DNA of 64,000 nucleotides from the NCBI GenBank assembly GCA_019359435.1, contig JAHHHI010000055.1:124001-188000 (forward strand), written 5' to 3'. Of this stretch, positions 1 to 8,028 are shown in pieces. Under the pieces are notes generated by a model. That model worked only from the letters and a program-made list of their open reading frames with translations, ran no database searches and was not told the DNA's origin. The stretch's first letter is position 1, and every line of letters begins with the position of its first letter. The position numbers and the translations under genes are program-made. The DNA comes from Kaiparowitsia implicata GSE-PSE-MK54-09C. GTDB taxonomy: Bacteria; Cyanobacteriota; Cyanobacteriia; Elainellales; Elainellaceae.

Positions 1-1434
1 TTCTAGCACCACATGCTTGACGACTGTGTATTCCTCTAAGGCATAGTGCGACATGTCTTTGCCATAGCCGCTTTGCTTAAAGCCGCCGTGGGGCATTTCG
101 CTAGCGATGGGCAAGTGGTCATTCACCCAAACCGTGCCCGCTTGCAGGGCTTTGGCCATGCGCATGGCGCGCTGCACGTTTAAGGTCCACACGCTGGCAG
201 CAAGGCCGTAGGGGGTGTCGTTGGCAAGGGCGATCGCCTCTTCCTCAGTTGAGAACCGTTTCACCACCAGCACCGGGCCAAAGATTTCTTCACAGACGCA
301 GCTGGCCTCTTGGGGCGGATCAACGATCAGCGTGGGCGGGAAAAAGTAGCCTTGGCTAGGCACCTCGCCGCCACAGGTGACAACGTGATAGCCCTTTTGC
401 TTGGCTTCTTCCACATAGCCCGTTACTTTATTCAAATGTGACTGGCTAGAGAGCGGGCCTAGGTCTGTGTCATCGCCAAAGGGATCACCCACAATCACCT
501 GGTTGGCCAACTCTGTCAACCGCGCGACAAAGGCGTCAAATTGACTCTCATGGACATAAATGCGGGTAGCTGCGGTGCAGTCTTGCCCAGAGTTCTGAAA
601 GCCACCCACGATCGCCCCCTGGGCTGCGGCTTCCATATCGGCATCGTCAAAGACAACAAAGGGCGCTTTGCCACCCAGCTCTAGCGTGACGCGCTTGACC
701 GTGCTGCTGGCTAGTTCCGCCACGCGCTTGCCCGTGCGAGTGCTGCCGGTAAAACTCACCATGCCGATATCGGGATGGGTGCAGATGGCCTCGCCCACCT
801 CAGCCCCGCCCGTGACGATGTTGATCAGCCCCTTCGGCAAGCCCGCTTCTACCGCAATCTGAGCTAGCCGAATGGAGGTGATCGGGGTATTAGGAGCAGG
901 CTTGAGCACAATGGCATTCCCAGCAGCGATCGCCGGTGCAATCTTCCACACGGCCATCATCAGCGGGTAGTTCCACGGGGTAATCGCGCCGACCACGCCG
1001 ATGGGTTCGCGCCGTATCAGACTGGTATAGCCGCCGACATATTCGCCCGCGGCCGCACCCTCTTGCCGCCGCACCGACGCTGCAAAATAGCGCAGATTGT
1101 CTATGGAAAAGGGGATATCGCCATTCACCGTGAGCTTCGTGGGCTTTCCTGCATTGCGGCTCTCGAGTTGGCACAGCTCGTCTGCATGGGCTTCTAGCGC
1201 ATCGGCAAAGGCCATCATTGCGGCGCTGCGTTCGCTATAGGCGAGGGCCGCCCACTCTACCTGAGCTGCTTTGGCCGCTGCCACAGCCCGGTCTACATCG
1301 GCGCTAGTGCCCAGGGCCACGGTGGCAAACGCCTGCCCCGTGGCGGGGTCAAGCACCTCTTCACTGCCGGAGGTGATGGGTTCCCCTGCGATGATCATGG
1401 GGTAATGCACCATTTTCTCTGTGGTTGCCGTCAT
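1..1434 (-). CDS. Aldehyde dehydrogenase, gamma-aminobutyraldehyde/betaine-aldehyde type (3' end cut by window edge)
   Basis: NAD(P)-dependent oxidation of an aldehyde to its acid. The reading frame is open from the ATG at 1434 to base 1 (478 codons, no stop), so only the last few residues are missing. Visible family landmarks are the WNYPL cofactor segment, TLELGGKAP with the general-base Glu, and NSGQDC with the catalytic Cys at residue 286. The C-terminal KHVVLE stretch resembles the end of E. coli PatD (gamma-aminobutyraldehyde dehydrogenase), which favours a role in polyamine/GABA breakdown. Betaine-aldehyde or a related substrate is equally possible. It is transcribed away from the EF-hand gene, with a 308-bp divergent spacer. 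Confidence 0.9.
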   Translation of the reverse strand, partial: MTATTEKMVHYPMIIAGEPITSGSEEVLDPATGQAFATVALGTSADVDRAVAAAKAAQVEWAALAYSERSAAMMAFADALEAHADELCQLESRNAGKPTKLTVNGDIPFSIDNLRYFAASVRRQEGAAAGEYVGGYTSLIRREPIGVVGAITPWNYPLMMAVWKIAPAIAAGNAIVLKPAPNTPITSIRLAQIAVEAGLPKGLINIVTGGAEVGEAICTHPDIGMVSFTGSTRTGKRVAELASSTVKRVTLELGGKAPFVVFDDADMEAAAQGAIVGGFQNSGQDCTAATRIYVHESQFDAFVARLTELANQVIVGDPFGDDTDLGPLSSQSHLNKVTGYVEEAKQKGYHVVTCGGEVPSQGYFFPPTLIVDPPQEASCVCEEIFGPVLVVKRFSTEEEAIALANDTPYGLAASVWTLNVQRAMRMAKALQAGTVWVNDHLPIASEMPHGGFKQSGYGKDMSHYALEEYTVVKHVVLE

Positions 1435-1742
1435 AAAATCCTCGTGGAATAAGACTGGATTAAGCGCGAGCGAGACTGGGCCATGAGCGATCGCCCCCAT
1501 GCCTTTCCTAGATTGCGCTGTCCTTAGATTGTAGAACTGTCATCTAGTACACCAGAGCAGAATTTGACGTTTCTCAACGGGGTTTCCTGCGGCTTGCGGC
1601 CGGAACGAGTGCATCCTGCGTGGGTGAAGTTACTCGTTGCGCGTCTTTGTCAAATAGGCTGCATGAGTGCCCGTTGTGAACTAGCTGCTGGATTGCAGGG
1701 TGGTATTCTTAGTGAGTTGTTGGCTCAATTGACCCCCCTCCC
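1435..1742. other. Divergent spacer between aldehyde dehydrogenase and EF-hand gene
   Basis: The two flanking genes point away from each other, so both promoters should lie here. A 60-codon frame at 1564-1746 runs into the EF-hand start; it has no family resemblance and is not called. I see no clear hairpin or operator. Confidence 0.5.
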
Positions 1743-2207
1743 ATGAGTGCAGAGAACTTTAACCTTCAGGTCTCCGACGAGGCAAAAGAATTGCTGGTAC
1801 CCGAGCGGCTGACGGCCATTCAGCAGGCGTTTGTTCAGATGGATACCAATCAGGATGGCAAGATTCAGCTAGAAGAATACATCACCGCCATGCTGGAGCT
1901 AGAGCGCACCCGCTTGGTTGATAAGTTCAACACGATGGACACCGACGGGGATGGCGAGATCACCTTTGACGAGTTTCTGGCTGTTACAGAACCTCACTAT
2001 GTGCTGCTGAAAAAGATTCGAGAATTTGATTCCAACAAAAATGGACTGCTGTCGCTGAGTGAGGCGATCGCCCTCGCCGATAAAATTGATTTTCCCGTCA
2101 CTGGCGCGCAACTCCAGCGACTGCTCGAAAAACACGCCGCCGCCCGCAATGGCAAAGTTACCTACAACGAGCTATTGGGCGCAATGGTGCGGTTTGGCTT
2201 CCAGTAA
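1743..2207 (+). CDS. EF-hand calcium-binding protein
   Basis: A 154-residue soluble, calmodulin-like protein. Three canonical 12-residue EF-hand loops are visible: D34-E45, D66-E77 and D96-E107, each with Asp at position 1, Gly at position 6 and Glu at position 12. A fourth region near residues 133-145 (NGKVTYNE) keeps the end of a loop but has lost the first acidic ligands, so it is probably a structural, non-binding hand. There is no signal peptide or membrane segment, so it should sense or buffer Ca2+ in the cytoplasm. The ATG at 1743 starts MSAENFNLQ. The partner protein is unknown and the neighbours give no hint. Confidence 0.88.
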   Translation: MSAENFNLQVSDEAKELLVPERLTAIQQAFVQMDTNQDGKIQLEEYITAMLELERTRLVDKFNTMDTDGDGEITFDEFLAVTEPHYVLLKKIREFDSNKNGLLSLSEAIALADKIDFPVTGAQLQRLLEKHAAARNGKVTYNELLGAMVRFGFQ

Positions 2208-2293
2208 ATCTGGGCTTTCAGCTCCCAGCCTGAGGCAGTGAGACGCCATACCACAGTCGTAAGGTCTGCCTTTCGTAACGTAAAAGTGCGGAT

Positions 2294-2321
2294 TTAAGGA
2301 CGAACCCCGGTTCATCCTTAA
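2294..2321. terminator. Inverted repeat between convergent genes, followed by an 11-bp tandem repeat
   Basis: Arms TTAAGGAcGAACC and GGTTCaTCCTTAA (13 bp, one mismatch, 2-nt loop) form a strong hairpin between two convergent genes. There is no T-tract, so termination is an inference. It is followed by two head-to-tail copies of ACCCGTCACCT (2321-2331, 2332-2342). Confidence 0.45.
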
Positions 2322-2358
2322 CCCGTCACCTACCCGTCACCTACGCCAACAGGCAGAC

Positions 2359-3219
2359 TCATCCTTTACCCTCAATCTCAGCTAGCAGGTGCTCGGCTTC
2401 TTGGCAGAGCTGCGTATGGCACAATCCATTGCTCGCCAGCAGCCCGCCCCACTGGCTCACATCGCCTGTGTTGTAGCGCAGCGGCGCACCGCTGAAATGG
2501 GTAAACTGGCCGCCCGCTTCGGTGAGGATGAGTTCTGGTGCGGCCATATCCCAATCCTTGGGGGCAGATTTGCCCGATAGCGACAGGTACACATCTGCCC
2601 GCTGATCGACGATGGCCGCAATCTTGCCGCCCACGCTGCCCACCGCCAGTTGTTTTTGGCACGAGAGCTGCTGCAAGAGCTGATTAAACCGCTCGTCGCG
2701 GTGGGTGCGGCTGACGACGACTGTGAGATCTGCGGGGCGATCGCACGTTGAAACCTGCCCCGCTGTCACCGTCCCATCCGCAGTTTCCACAAAGGTGCCG
2801 CCGCCCAGTTTCGCAAAATAGAGCCGCTCGGCCTCGGGGCAAGCGACCACCGCCATCACCGGACGCCCCCCGTGGGTGAGCGCCAGGTGAAACGCATACT
2901 CTCCGGTCTGGTCAATAAAGTCGCGGGTGCCATCCAGCGGGTCGATAATCCACACCCAGTCTTGAGGAAACGGCGCATTTGCAGCGCTGGCTTTATAGGT
3001 TTCTTCGCTGAGGTAGCCAAACTGCTCAGTGCCCACCGCCTGCTGCAATGCATCTAGCACATACCGATTCACCGCCAAATCTGCCGCCGTCACTGGCCCA
3101 TCTTTTTTGTTTTGAATGTCTAATCCTTTCTGGCTGCCGTCATCTGGGGAAACGCCGCGATAGTAGGCGCGCAAAATCTTAGAGGCTCCCCAGCCAATGG
3201 TTCGGGCGATCGCCATCAT
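2359..3219 (-). CDS. Inositol-monophosphatase-family phosphatase, probably 3'(2'),5'-bisphosphate nucleotidase
   Basis: A Mg2+-dependent phosphatase of the IMPase/CysQ family. From the start used here, the metal-binding acidic LSEET lies near residues 70-74, motif IDPLDGT at 92-98, and the second motif WDMAAPELILTEAGG lies nearer the C terminus. CysQ-type enzymes dephosphorylate PAP, the by-product of sulfotransferases, and PAPS; inositol phosphate or fructose bisphosphate are alternatives. An open frame reaches 3366, three bases from the oppositely oriented neighbour, but its first 49 residues are glycine-rich and unlike the family. The double ATG at 3219/3216 gives the usual N terminus (AIARTIGWGA) and leaves a 149-bp promoter space. 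Confidence 0.82.
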   Translation of the reverse strand: MMAIARTIGWGASKILRAYYRGVSPDDGSQKGLDIQNKKDGPVTAADLAVNRYVLDALQQAVGTEQFGYLSEETYKASAANAPFPQDWVWIIDPLDGTRDFIDQTGEYAFHLALTHGGRPVMAVVACPEAERLYFAKLGGGTFVETADGTVTAGQVSTCDRPADLTVVVSRTHRDERFNQLLQQLSCQKQLAVGSVGGKIAAIVDQRADVYLSLSGKSAPKDWDMAAPELILTEAGGQFTHFSGAPLRYNTGDVSQWGGLLASNGLCHTQLCQEAEHLLAEIEGKG

Positions 3220-3368
3220 GGCCTCTACCGACGTTCCTGCAATCTCACCGCCCCCATCTTGACCCAAGCCACTGCCTAACTGCTGCACCACACCTCTACC
3301 CTCAACGACTGCCCCGCCATTATATTGGTCGAAGTTCTTCTCAGCATCCCCATACCCCCTCAGCACCC

Positions 3369-4070
3369 ATGGCTCGCGGCGACCAAATTTACGTAATGCG
3401 GCCCTTTCTTCAGCTCAATGGCGTGTATGAGCACCACGGCATCGACTGCGGCGATAGCACCGTCATTCACTACAGCAAAGTGGAATCAGACCCCGTCATC
3501 CGGCGCACCCCTTGGGCTGACTTTTCCTGGGGAAACCCCGTGTCAGTGAAAGAGTATGTCGCCAGCTACATTCCCGATGTGGTGGTGGAGCGGGCAGAAA
3601 GTCGCTTGGGCGAACGCCGCTATAACCTCACCGCCAACAACTGCGAACACTTTGCCACCTGGTGCAAAATAGGGCGCAACGACAGTCGGCAGATTTCTAA
3701 CTTTAGTCTGGATCTCAACCTGGTAGACTTGGCGCGGCGCGGCGGCTTGGTGAATGAAGCGGCACAAGAGGGCGATCCCATTCAAGCAGCGGCGACGATT
3801 GAGCAGGCGTTGCATAATGTGGCGATCGCCCGTCATCAGCTCAACAGCCAAATTCAGCAGGCCGAACACGAGCAAGACACCTGGCACCGCGTAGCCCAAC
3901 TGGCTCTTAAACAAGCCAAAGAACCTGCTGCCCGCGCCGCCCTAGAGCACAAAGTCGCGGTTAAACGCAAACTGCCCGATCTCTATACTCAGCGCGACCA
4001 ACTGCAGCAGATGGAAGCCAACCTGCTCCAACAAAAAACCCGCTTAAAACAGCAAATCGCCATTCTGTAA
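3369..4070 (+). CDS. LRAT-like (NlpC/P60 superfamily) NC-domain protein with C-terminal coiled coil
   Basis: 233 residues. Residues 1-110 form an LRAT-type domain: the H-box YEHHGIDCG (His22/His23, second His-Tyr near 34-35) and the nucleophile motif NNCEHFATW (Cys92). This circularly permuted papain-like fold makes acyltransferases or thioesterases in eukaryotes; the bacterial members have no settled substrate. Residues from about 140 to 233 are rich in Gln, Glu, Lys and Leu heptads and look like a long coiled coil, so the protein may oligomerise or dock on a partner. There is no signal peptide. It is divergent from the phosphatase gene and on the same strand as argF, 156 bp upstream of it. 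Confidence 0.75.
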   Translation: MARGDQIYVMRPFLQLNGVYEHHGIDCGDSTVIHYSKVESDPVIRRTPWADFSWGNPVSVKEYVASYIPDVVVERAESRLGERRYNLTANNCEHFATWCKIGRNDSRQISNFSLDLNLVDLARRGGLVNEAAQEGDPIQAAATIEQALHNVAIARHQLNSQIQQAEHEQDTWHRVAQLALKQAKEPAARAALEHKVAVKRKLPDLYTQRDQLQQMEANLLQQKTRLKQQIAIL

Positions 4071-4226
4071 TGAGGTGCGGTCATGAATGATCGACTCGCG
4101 TTTGTTTTAGCCCCAGTCCCCCAGGCCGAGGTGAAACGCCCTAAATGTGCCGCCGTGGATTGAGAGATTGAGGGGAATCTGATAGGGTTTTGATTCATCC
4201 AGTTCCATCTACCCCCCGCACACCGC

Positions 4227-5147
4227 ATGAAGTCACTAAAGGGACGCGACCTGTTGAGCATGGCAGACCTCAGCCCCGAGGAGGTGCTCGCTATTCTGAG
4301 GCTTGCCGCAGATATGAAATCTGGGGACACCCATGTGCGCTGCGAACGGGTGCTGGGGCTGCTGTTTCAAAAAGCCTCAACCCGCACGCGGGTGAGCTTT
4401 TCGGTCGCGATGTATCAGCTGGGGGGGCAGGTGCTCGACCTCAACGCCAGCGTCACTCAGGTGGGGCGCGGCGAGCCCACTATTGACACGGCGCGCGTGC
4501 TCGATCGCTACCTAGATGTGGTGGCAATCCGCACCTTTGAGCAAAAGGAAATTGAAACCTTTGCCAGCTATGCCGAAATCCCCGTGATCAATGCCCTCAC
4601 CGATCTCGAGCATCCCTGCCAGGTGCTGGCAGATCTCCTGACGATTCAAGAAGAGTTTGGGGCGCTCAACGGGCTCACGCTGACGTATATGGGCGATGGC
4701 AACAACATGGCCCACTCGCTTATGCTGGGCTGTGCGCTGGTGGGCATGAATGTGCGGGTGGCCTGTCCTGCTGAGTTTATGCCCGATGCAGCGGTGGTGG
4801 CTGCCGCCCAAAAGCTCGCGGGCGATCGCACCGACGTTCTGATCACCCAAGACGCCCAGCTCGCCGCCAAGGGCAGCCATGTCGTGTATACCGACGTGTG
4901 GGCTAGCATGGGGCAAGAGTCTGAAGCCCAAAGCCGCGTGCCTCTGTTCCAGCCCTATCAGGTGAACGCCGAGGTGATGGAGCTGGCCGACCCCTCTGCG
5001 ATTGTGCTGCACTGCCTGCCGGCCCACCGCGAAGAAGAGATTACCGACGAGGTGTTGGAGGGCGAGCAATCTCGCGTGTGGGATGAAGCGGAGAACCGCC
5101 TTCATGCCCAAAAGGCGCTTCTGGCGATGATTTTGGGCGTTGATTAA
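4227..5147 (+). CDS. argF: Ornithine carbamoyltransferase
   Basis: Condenses carbamoyl phosphate and ornithine to citrulline in arginine synthesis. The 306-residue length is typical. Carbamoyl-phosphate site STRTR is at 51-55, HPCQ at 129-132, and the ornithine-side HCLPAHR at 262-268, all intact. The ATG at 4227 gives MKSLKGRDLL, the expected cyanobacterial N terminus. Its last eight bases overlap the start of the downstream cofG gene if cofG uses its TTG start, suggesting co-transcription and possibly translational coupling. No ARG-box-like operator was recognised upstream. Confidence 0.96.
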   Translation: MKSLKGRDLLSMADLSPEEVLAILRLAADMKSGDTHVRCERVLGLLFQKASTRTRVSFSVAMYQLGGQVLDLNASVTQVGRGEPTIDTARVLDRYLDVVAIRTFEQKEIETFASYAEIPVINALTDLEHPCQVLADLLTIQEEFGALNGLTLTYMGDGNNMAHSLMLGCALVGMNVRVACPAEFMPDAAVVAAAQKLAGDRTDVLITQDAQLAAKGSHVVYTDVWASMGQESEAQSRVPLFQPYQVNAEVMELADPSAIVLHCLPAHREEEITDEVLEGEQSRVWDEAENRLHAQKALLAMILGVD

Positions 5148-6123
5148 AGCCTCTGATGCCGTGACTGCACCTGTCATCACCTATAGCCCGGCCTACACGC
5201 TGGTGCCCACCTATGAGTGCTTCAATCGGTGCAGTTACTGCAACTTTCGCGTGAACCCAGGCGAGGATGCATGGATGACGCTGGCCGAGGCAGACGCCAC
5301 GCTGCGATCGCTCCGTCCCCACGGTGTGATCGAAATCCTGATTCTCAGCGGCGAAGTGCATCCTAACAGTCCTCGGCGCGCAACGTGGTTTCAGCGCATC
5401 TATGATCTGTGCGCTCTGGCGCTGCGGCTGGGTTTTTTGCCCCACACCAATGCCGGACCGCTGAGCCACGACGAGATGGCACAGCTGAAATCGGTCAACG
5501 TGTCGATGGGGCTGATGCTCGAGCAGGTGACACCCACCTTGCAAGAGACGGTGCATCGGCACGCCCCGAGCAAAGCTCCAGCCCTGCGGGTGCAGCAGTT
5601 GGCCTGGGCCGGAGAGTTACACATCCCGTTTACGACAGGGCTGCTGCTGGGTTTGGGAGAATGCGAGGCAGACTGGGCCGAGACGCTGCGGGCGATCGCC
5701 CACTTGCACCAGCGCTATGGGCATATTCAAGAAGTGATTTTGCAGCCCCACAGTCCGGGGCACCAGCAGGCGTGGCCGGGGGAGCAACTCTCAACCGATC
5801 AGCTGGTCAGGGCGATCGCCCTAGCGCGGCAGGTGTTGCCCCCCGATATCACCCTCCAAATTCCGCCTAACCTGGTTTCCCAACCTAAGGATCTGTGGCG
5901 CTGCTTGAGCGCGGGTGCCCGAGACCTGGGCGGCATTGGCCCCAAAGACGAAGTGAACCCCGACTATCCCCATCCCCATAATGCCGCGTTGGCAGACACC
6001 CTGAACCAGGCGGGCTGGCACTTGCAGCCTCGTCTACCGATTTATCCCCACTATGACGATTGGCTGGATGCACCCTTGGGCGATCGCGTGGCGGCGTGGC
6101 GTCAGACAATCCAGAACATTTAG
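5140..6123 (+). CDS. cofG: 7,8-didemethyl-8-hydroxy-5-deazariboflavin (FO) synthase subunit CofG
   Basis: A radical-SAM enzyme that, with CofH, builds the deazaflavin FO. In cyanobacteria FO serves as the antenna chromophore of some DNA photolyases. The [4Fe-4S]-binding CxxxCxxC is at C27-C31-C34 (ECFNRCSYCNF). The following SGE and LGLGE segments match the family, and the length of 327 residues is normal. The start is uncertain: TTG at 5140 lies inside argF, while an in-frame GTG at 5161 lies 14 bp beyond the argF stop and would give a 320-residue protein. Neither has an obvious Shine-Dalgarno. cofH and a photolyase gene are not in the window. Confidence 0.9.
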   Translation: MIKASDAVTAPVITYSPAYTLVPTYECFNRCSYCNFRVNPGEDAWMTLAEADATLRSLRPHGVIEILILSGEVHPNSPRRATWFQRIYDLCALALRLGFLPHTNAGPLSHDEMAQLKSVNVSMGLMLEQVTPTLQETVHRHAPSKAPALRVQQLAWAGELHIPFTTGLLLGLGECEADWAETLRAIAHLHQRYGHIQEVILQPHSPGHQQAWPGEQLSTDQLVRAIALARQVLPPDITLQIPPNLVSQPKDLWRCLSAGARDLGGIGPKDEVNPDYPHPHNAALADTLNQAGWHLQPRLPIYPHYDDWLDAPLGDRVAAWRQTIQNI

Positions 6124-6254
6124 ACAAGTCACGTTCGGCAGAGCCAGTTGATCTCAACTCCTCTGCGACAGAAATTCCACGACTGGGCAGCAACGCAGGC
6201 AAAGGGTCTAGGCCATCTCCAGTAAAGAATTTTTCTGCATGGGGCAAGTAGGCA

Positions 6255-6277
6255 TAAGCCGTAACGCCTTTGGCTTA
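6255..6277. terminator. Weak hairpin between convergent cofG and the DCC gene
   Basis: Six-bp arms TAAGCC and GGCTTA around an 11-nt loop, in the spacer where the two genes converge. There is no T-run, so a terminator role is only suggested by position. The rest of 6124-6340 shows nothing recognisable. Confidence 0.25.
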
Positions 6278-6340
6278 GCTGCGCCAACATGCTTACAATC
6301 TCGCTTCAACGCTCAATTCAAGACTCCATCGAGACCTTAA

Positions 6341-6802
6341 TCAAGGCTCCAAATCAGGCTGGGTAAACTGTTTGGCGCAGGCATCACCGTCGCAACGGGA
6401 ATAGTCCGACATGTAAAGGTCAGTGCGTTTGCCAAACAAGTCGTAGCGATTGTCGCGCACCTGTTCATAGAGGCGATCGCCCCCCCACTTGACGCCGGGT
6501 ATCGATCGATACAGTTGCACAAAGGCAGATCCGGCAGGCAGCAGACGGCCAATTTCCTCTGCCGCCGCACTGCCCTGCCAGCGTTGCTCGGGATGAGCAG
6601 TCTTTAGCAAAATCATGCCCAGTTTGCAGTCTGCCGACGTAATGCTAAAGTCTGCCAGCGTAGCGGCATCCTGCATGGGGGCATAACAGAAGCGATCGCC
6701 CCGGTCGAGCGATTCCAGCAGGCGCACCAGCGTCACACAAAGATTGCAGTGGCCGTCATAAATCACTAGATAGGGTGCCGTCATCGTGGGGATAGCAGGC
6801 AT
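6341..6802 (-). CDS. DCC-family thiol-disulfide oxidoreductase (DUF393)
   Basis: 153 residues with the family signature YDGHCNLC near the N terminus, giving a thioredoxin-like CxxC at C19-C22, and the RDNRYDLFGKR segment near the C terminus. It is likely a cytoplasmic redox protein; substrates of this family are mostly unknown. The open frame extends to 6892, but the ATG at 6802 is preceded by GAGGAG eight bases upstream and gives MPAIPTMTAPYLVIYDG, the normal family length, so that start is used. It is divergent from comFB across a 541-bp spacer. Confidence 0.85.
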   Translation of the reverse strand: MPAIPTMTAPYLVIYDGHCNLCVTLVRLLESLDRGDRFCYAPMQDAATLADFSITSADCKLGMILLKTAHPEQRWQGSAAAEEIGRLLPAGSAFVQLYRSIPGVKWGGDRLYEQVRDNRYDLFGKRTDLYMSDYSRCDGDACAKQFTQPDLEP

Positions 6803-7343
6803 AGACAGCGCTCCTCGATAAATAATTTGAAATACTTTGAAGCGGAGATGAAAATCCCCTAAACGCAATAAATAGTTAAGAACCCGTGACAAATGAGCAT
6901 CAACTTCCTAGAAAATACGTAGATTTCAAGGAAAATTCTCAAAATTTAGCGACTTGATTTGCAGATCCACGGATAGATTCATTATGATAGATCCACGCGA
7001 TCGAGTATATCTACCGAGCACCCCCCAGTGCGAGGTAGGCCAAGACGGTAACGATGCCCGTGGCAGTAGCCTTATGCAAACGTTGCCAGCATTGAATGCT
7101 TTTTCCATCCAGATCACGCCTCCTCCCAGGCATATGGTTGCCCATGGGTCAGGGTTTGTGGCATCTGGAACACGGTTTTCGGTTACGCGTTCCAGCCCAA
7201 TTGTCCGATGTATCCGTCCGACGCATCCGTCTAACGCATCCGGTCGTCTGGAGCCCGACAGGTGCCCGACGCCTACACAATTGCCCCAATGCCTATAACC
7301 ATTAGCCCATGCGAATTTGTGCCTAAGTAGGGAGTGCCGCACT
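6803..7343. other. Long divergent spacer upstream of comFB
   Basis: No credible gene: frames at 6926-7342 and 6954-7298 overlap each other on opposite strands and resemble no family. The left part (6840-7000) is AT-richer. The right part carries a three-unit 13-bp direct repeat, listed separately. It should hold promoters for both flanking genes. Confidence 0.5.
7206..7245. repeat. Three 13-bp direct repeats about 100 bp upstream of comFB
   Basis: Units CGATGTATCCGTC, CGACGCATCCGTC and TAACGCATCCGGTC follow head to tail. The shared core is GCATCCG. The position before a regulated signalling gene makes an operator possible, but no known regulator site is recognised. Confidence 0.5.
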
Positions 7344-7988
7344 ATGAATGTTTACAAGAATGTGATGGAAATGCTGGTCGAGCAGGAGGTAGAACGCCAA
7401 CTGCTGGCGATGTCGCCGCGGGCTGCATCCCACATTAATCGGTTAGAACTGGTGGCCTATGCGCTAAACCAGTTGCCCTCTCTCTATGCCACCAGCAAAC
7501 GGGGGCTGCAATATCAGCTTCAGGTGGGCAAACAAAAGTATGCTGAGCAGATTGCTCAGGCGGTGCATCAGGCGATCGCCGCCGTCAATCGTGACCCCCT
7601 TCGCACGTCTGCCCCACTCAAGCTGAAGGAGCCGCGTGTGATTCAGCCAGTCATGGCGCAGTTGCGCAAACTGCTGCACAATGAGCAACTCAGTTGGGAT
7701 GCCTTGCCCAAAGCGATTGAATTGGCGCTGTCTTCTACTGCGGCGTCTATGGACTCAATGTCCAGTGGTACTCCATCCAGCATTGGCAACTATCGTCGCC
7801 CCGGAGCCTACAGCCGCACTACCTCATCCCCCTATCCAGCCAATCGCTACTCCGGGTTTCCCGATGGGGACGAAACCGCGGCCCTACCCGATACCTCTGG
7901 TCAGTCGCGCCCGGCGGCAGCTCCCGCCTCCACCTCACCCTATTCCCAAGAAGATGCCCTTAGTTGGGATGACCCCTTCTTTCGCTAA
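7344..7988 (+). CDS. comFB: ComFB-family protein (putative c-di-GMP receptor)
   Basis: 214 residues. The N-terminal ~90 residues (MNVYKNVMEMLVEQEVERQL..., with NRLEL and ALNQLPSLYATS) match the late-competence ComFB domain. Cyanobacterial ComFB-type proteins have been reported to bind cyclic di-GMP and influence motility, natural competence or cell size. The C-terminal third is Ser/Pro/Thr-rich and looks disordered. The ATG at 7344 follows GGGAG nine bases upstream; an upstream in-frame start at 7317 adds nine residues without a ribosome site. No competence genes lie nearby. Confidence 0.83.
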   Translation: MNVYKNVMEMLVEQEVERQLLAMSPRAASHINRLELVAYALNQLPSLYATSKRGLQYQLQVGKQKYAEQIAQAVHQAIAAVNRDPLRTSAPLKLKEPRVIQPVMAQLRKLLHNEQLSWDALPKAIELALSSTAASMDSMSSGTPSSIGNYRRPGAYSRTTSSPYPANRYSGFPDGDETAALPDTSGQSRPAAAPASTSPYSQEDALSWDDPFFR

Positions 7989-8028
7989 CGGCAGAGTAGG
8001 CCAGAGCAGGATGCGCTCACTCGGGTGC

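Noticed and set aside
1564-1746. 60-codon frame before the EF-hand gene
   Set aside because: It overlaps the start of a well-supported gene and reads like translated spacer.
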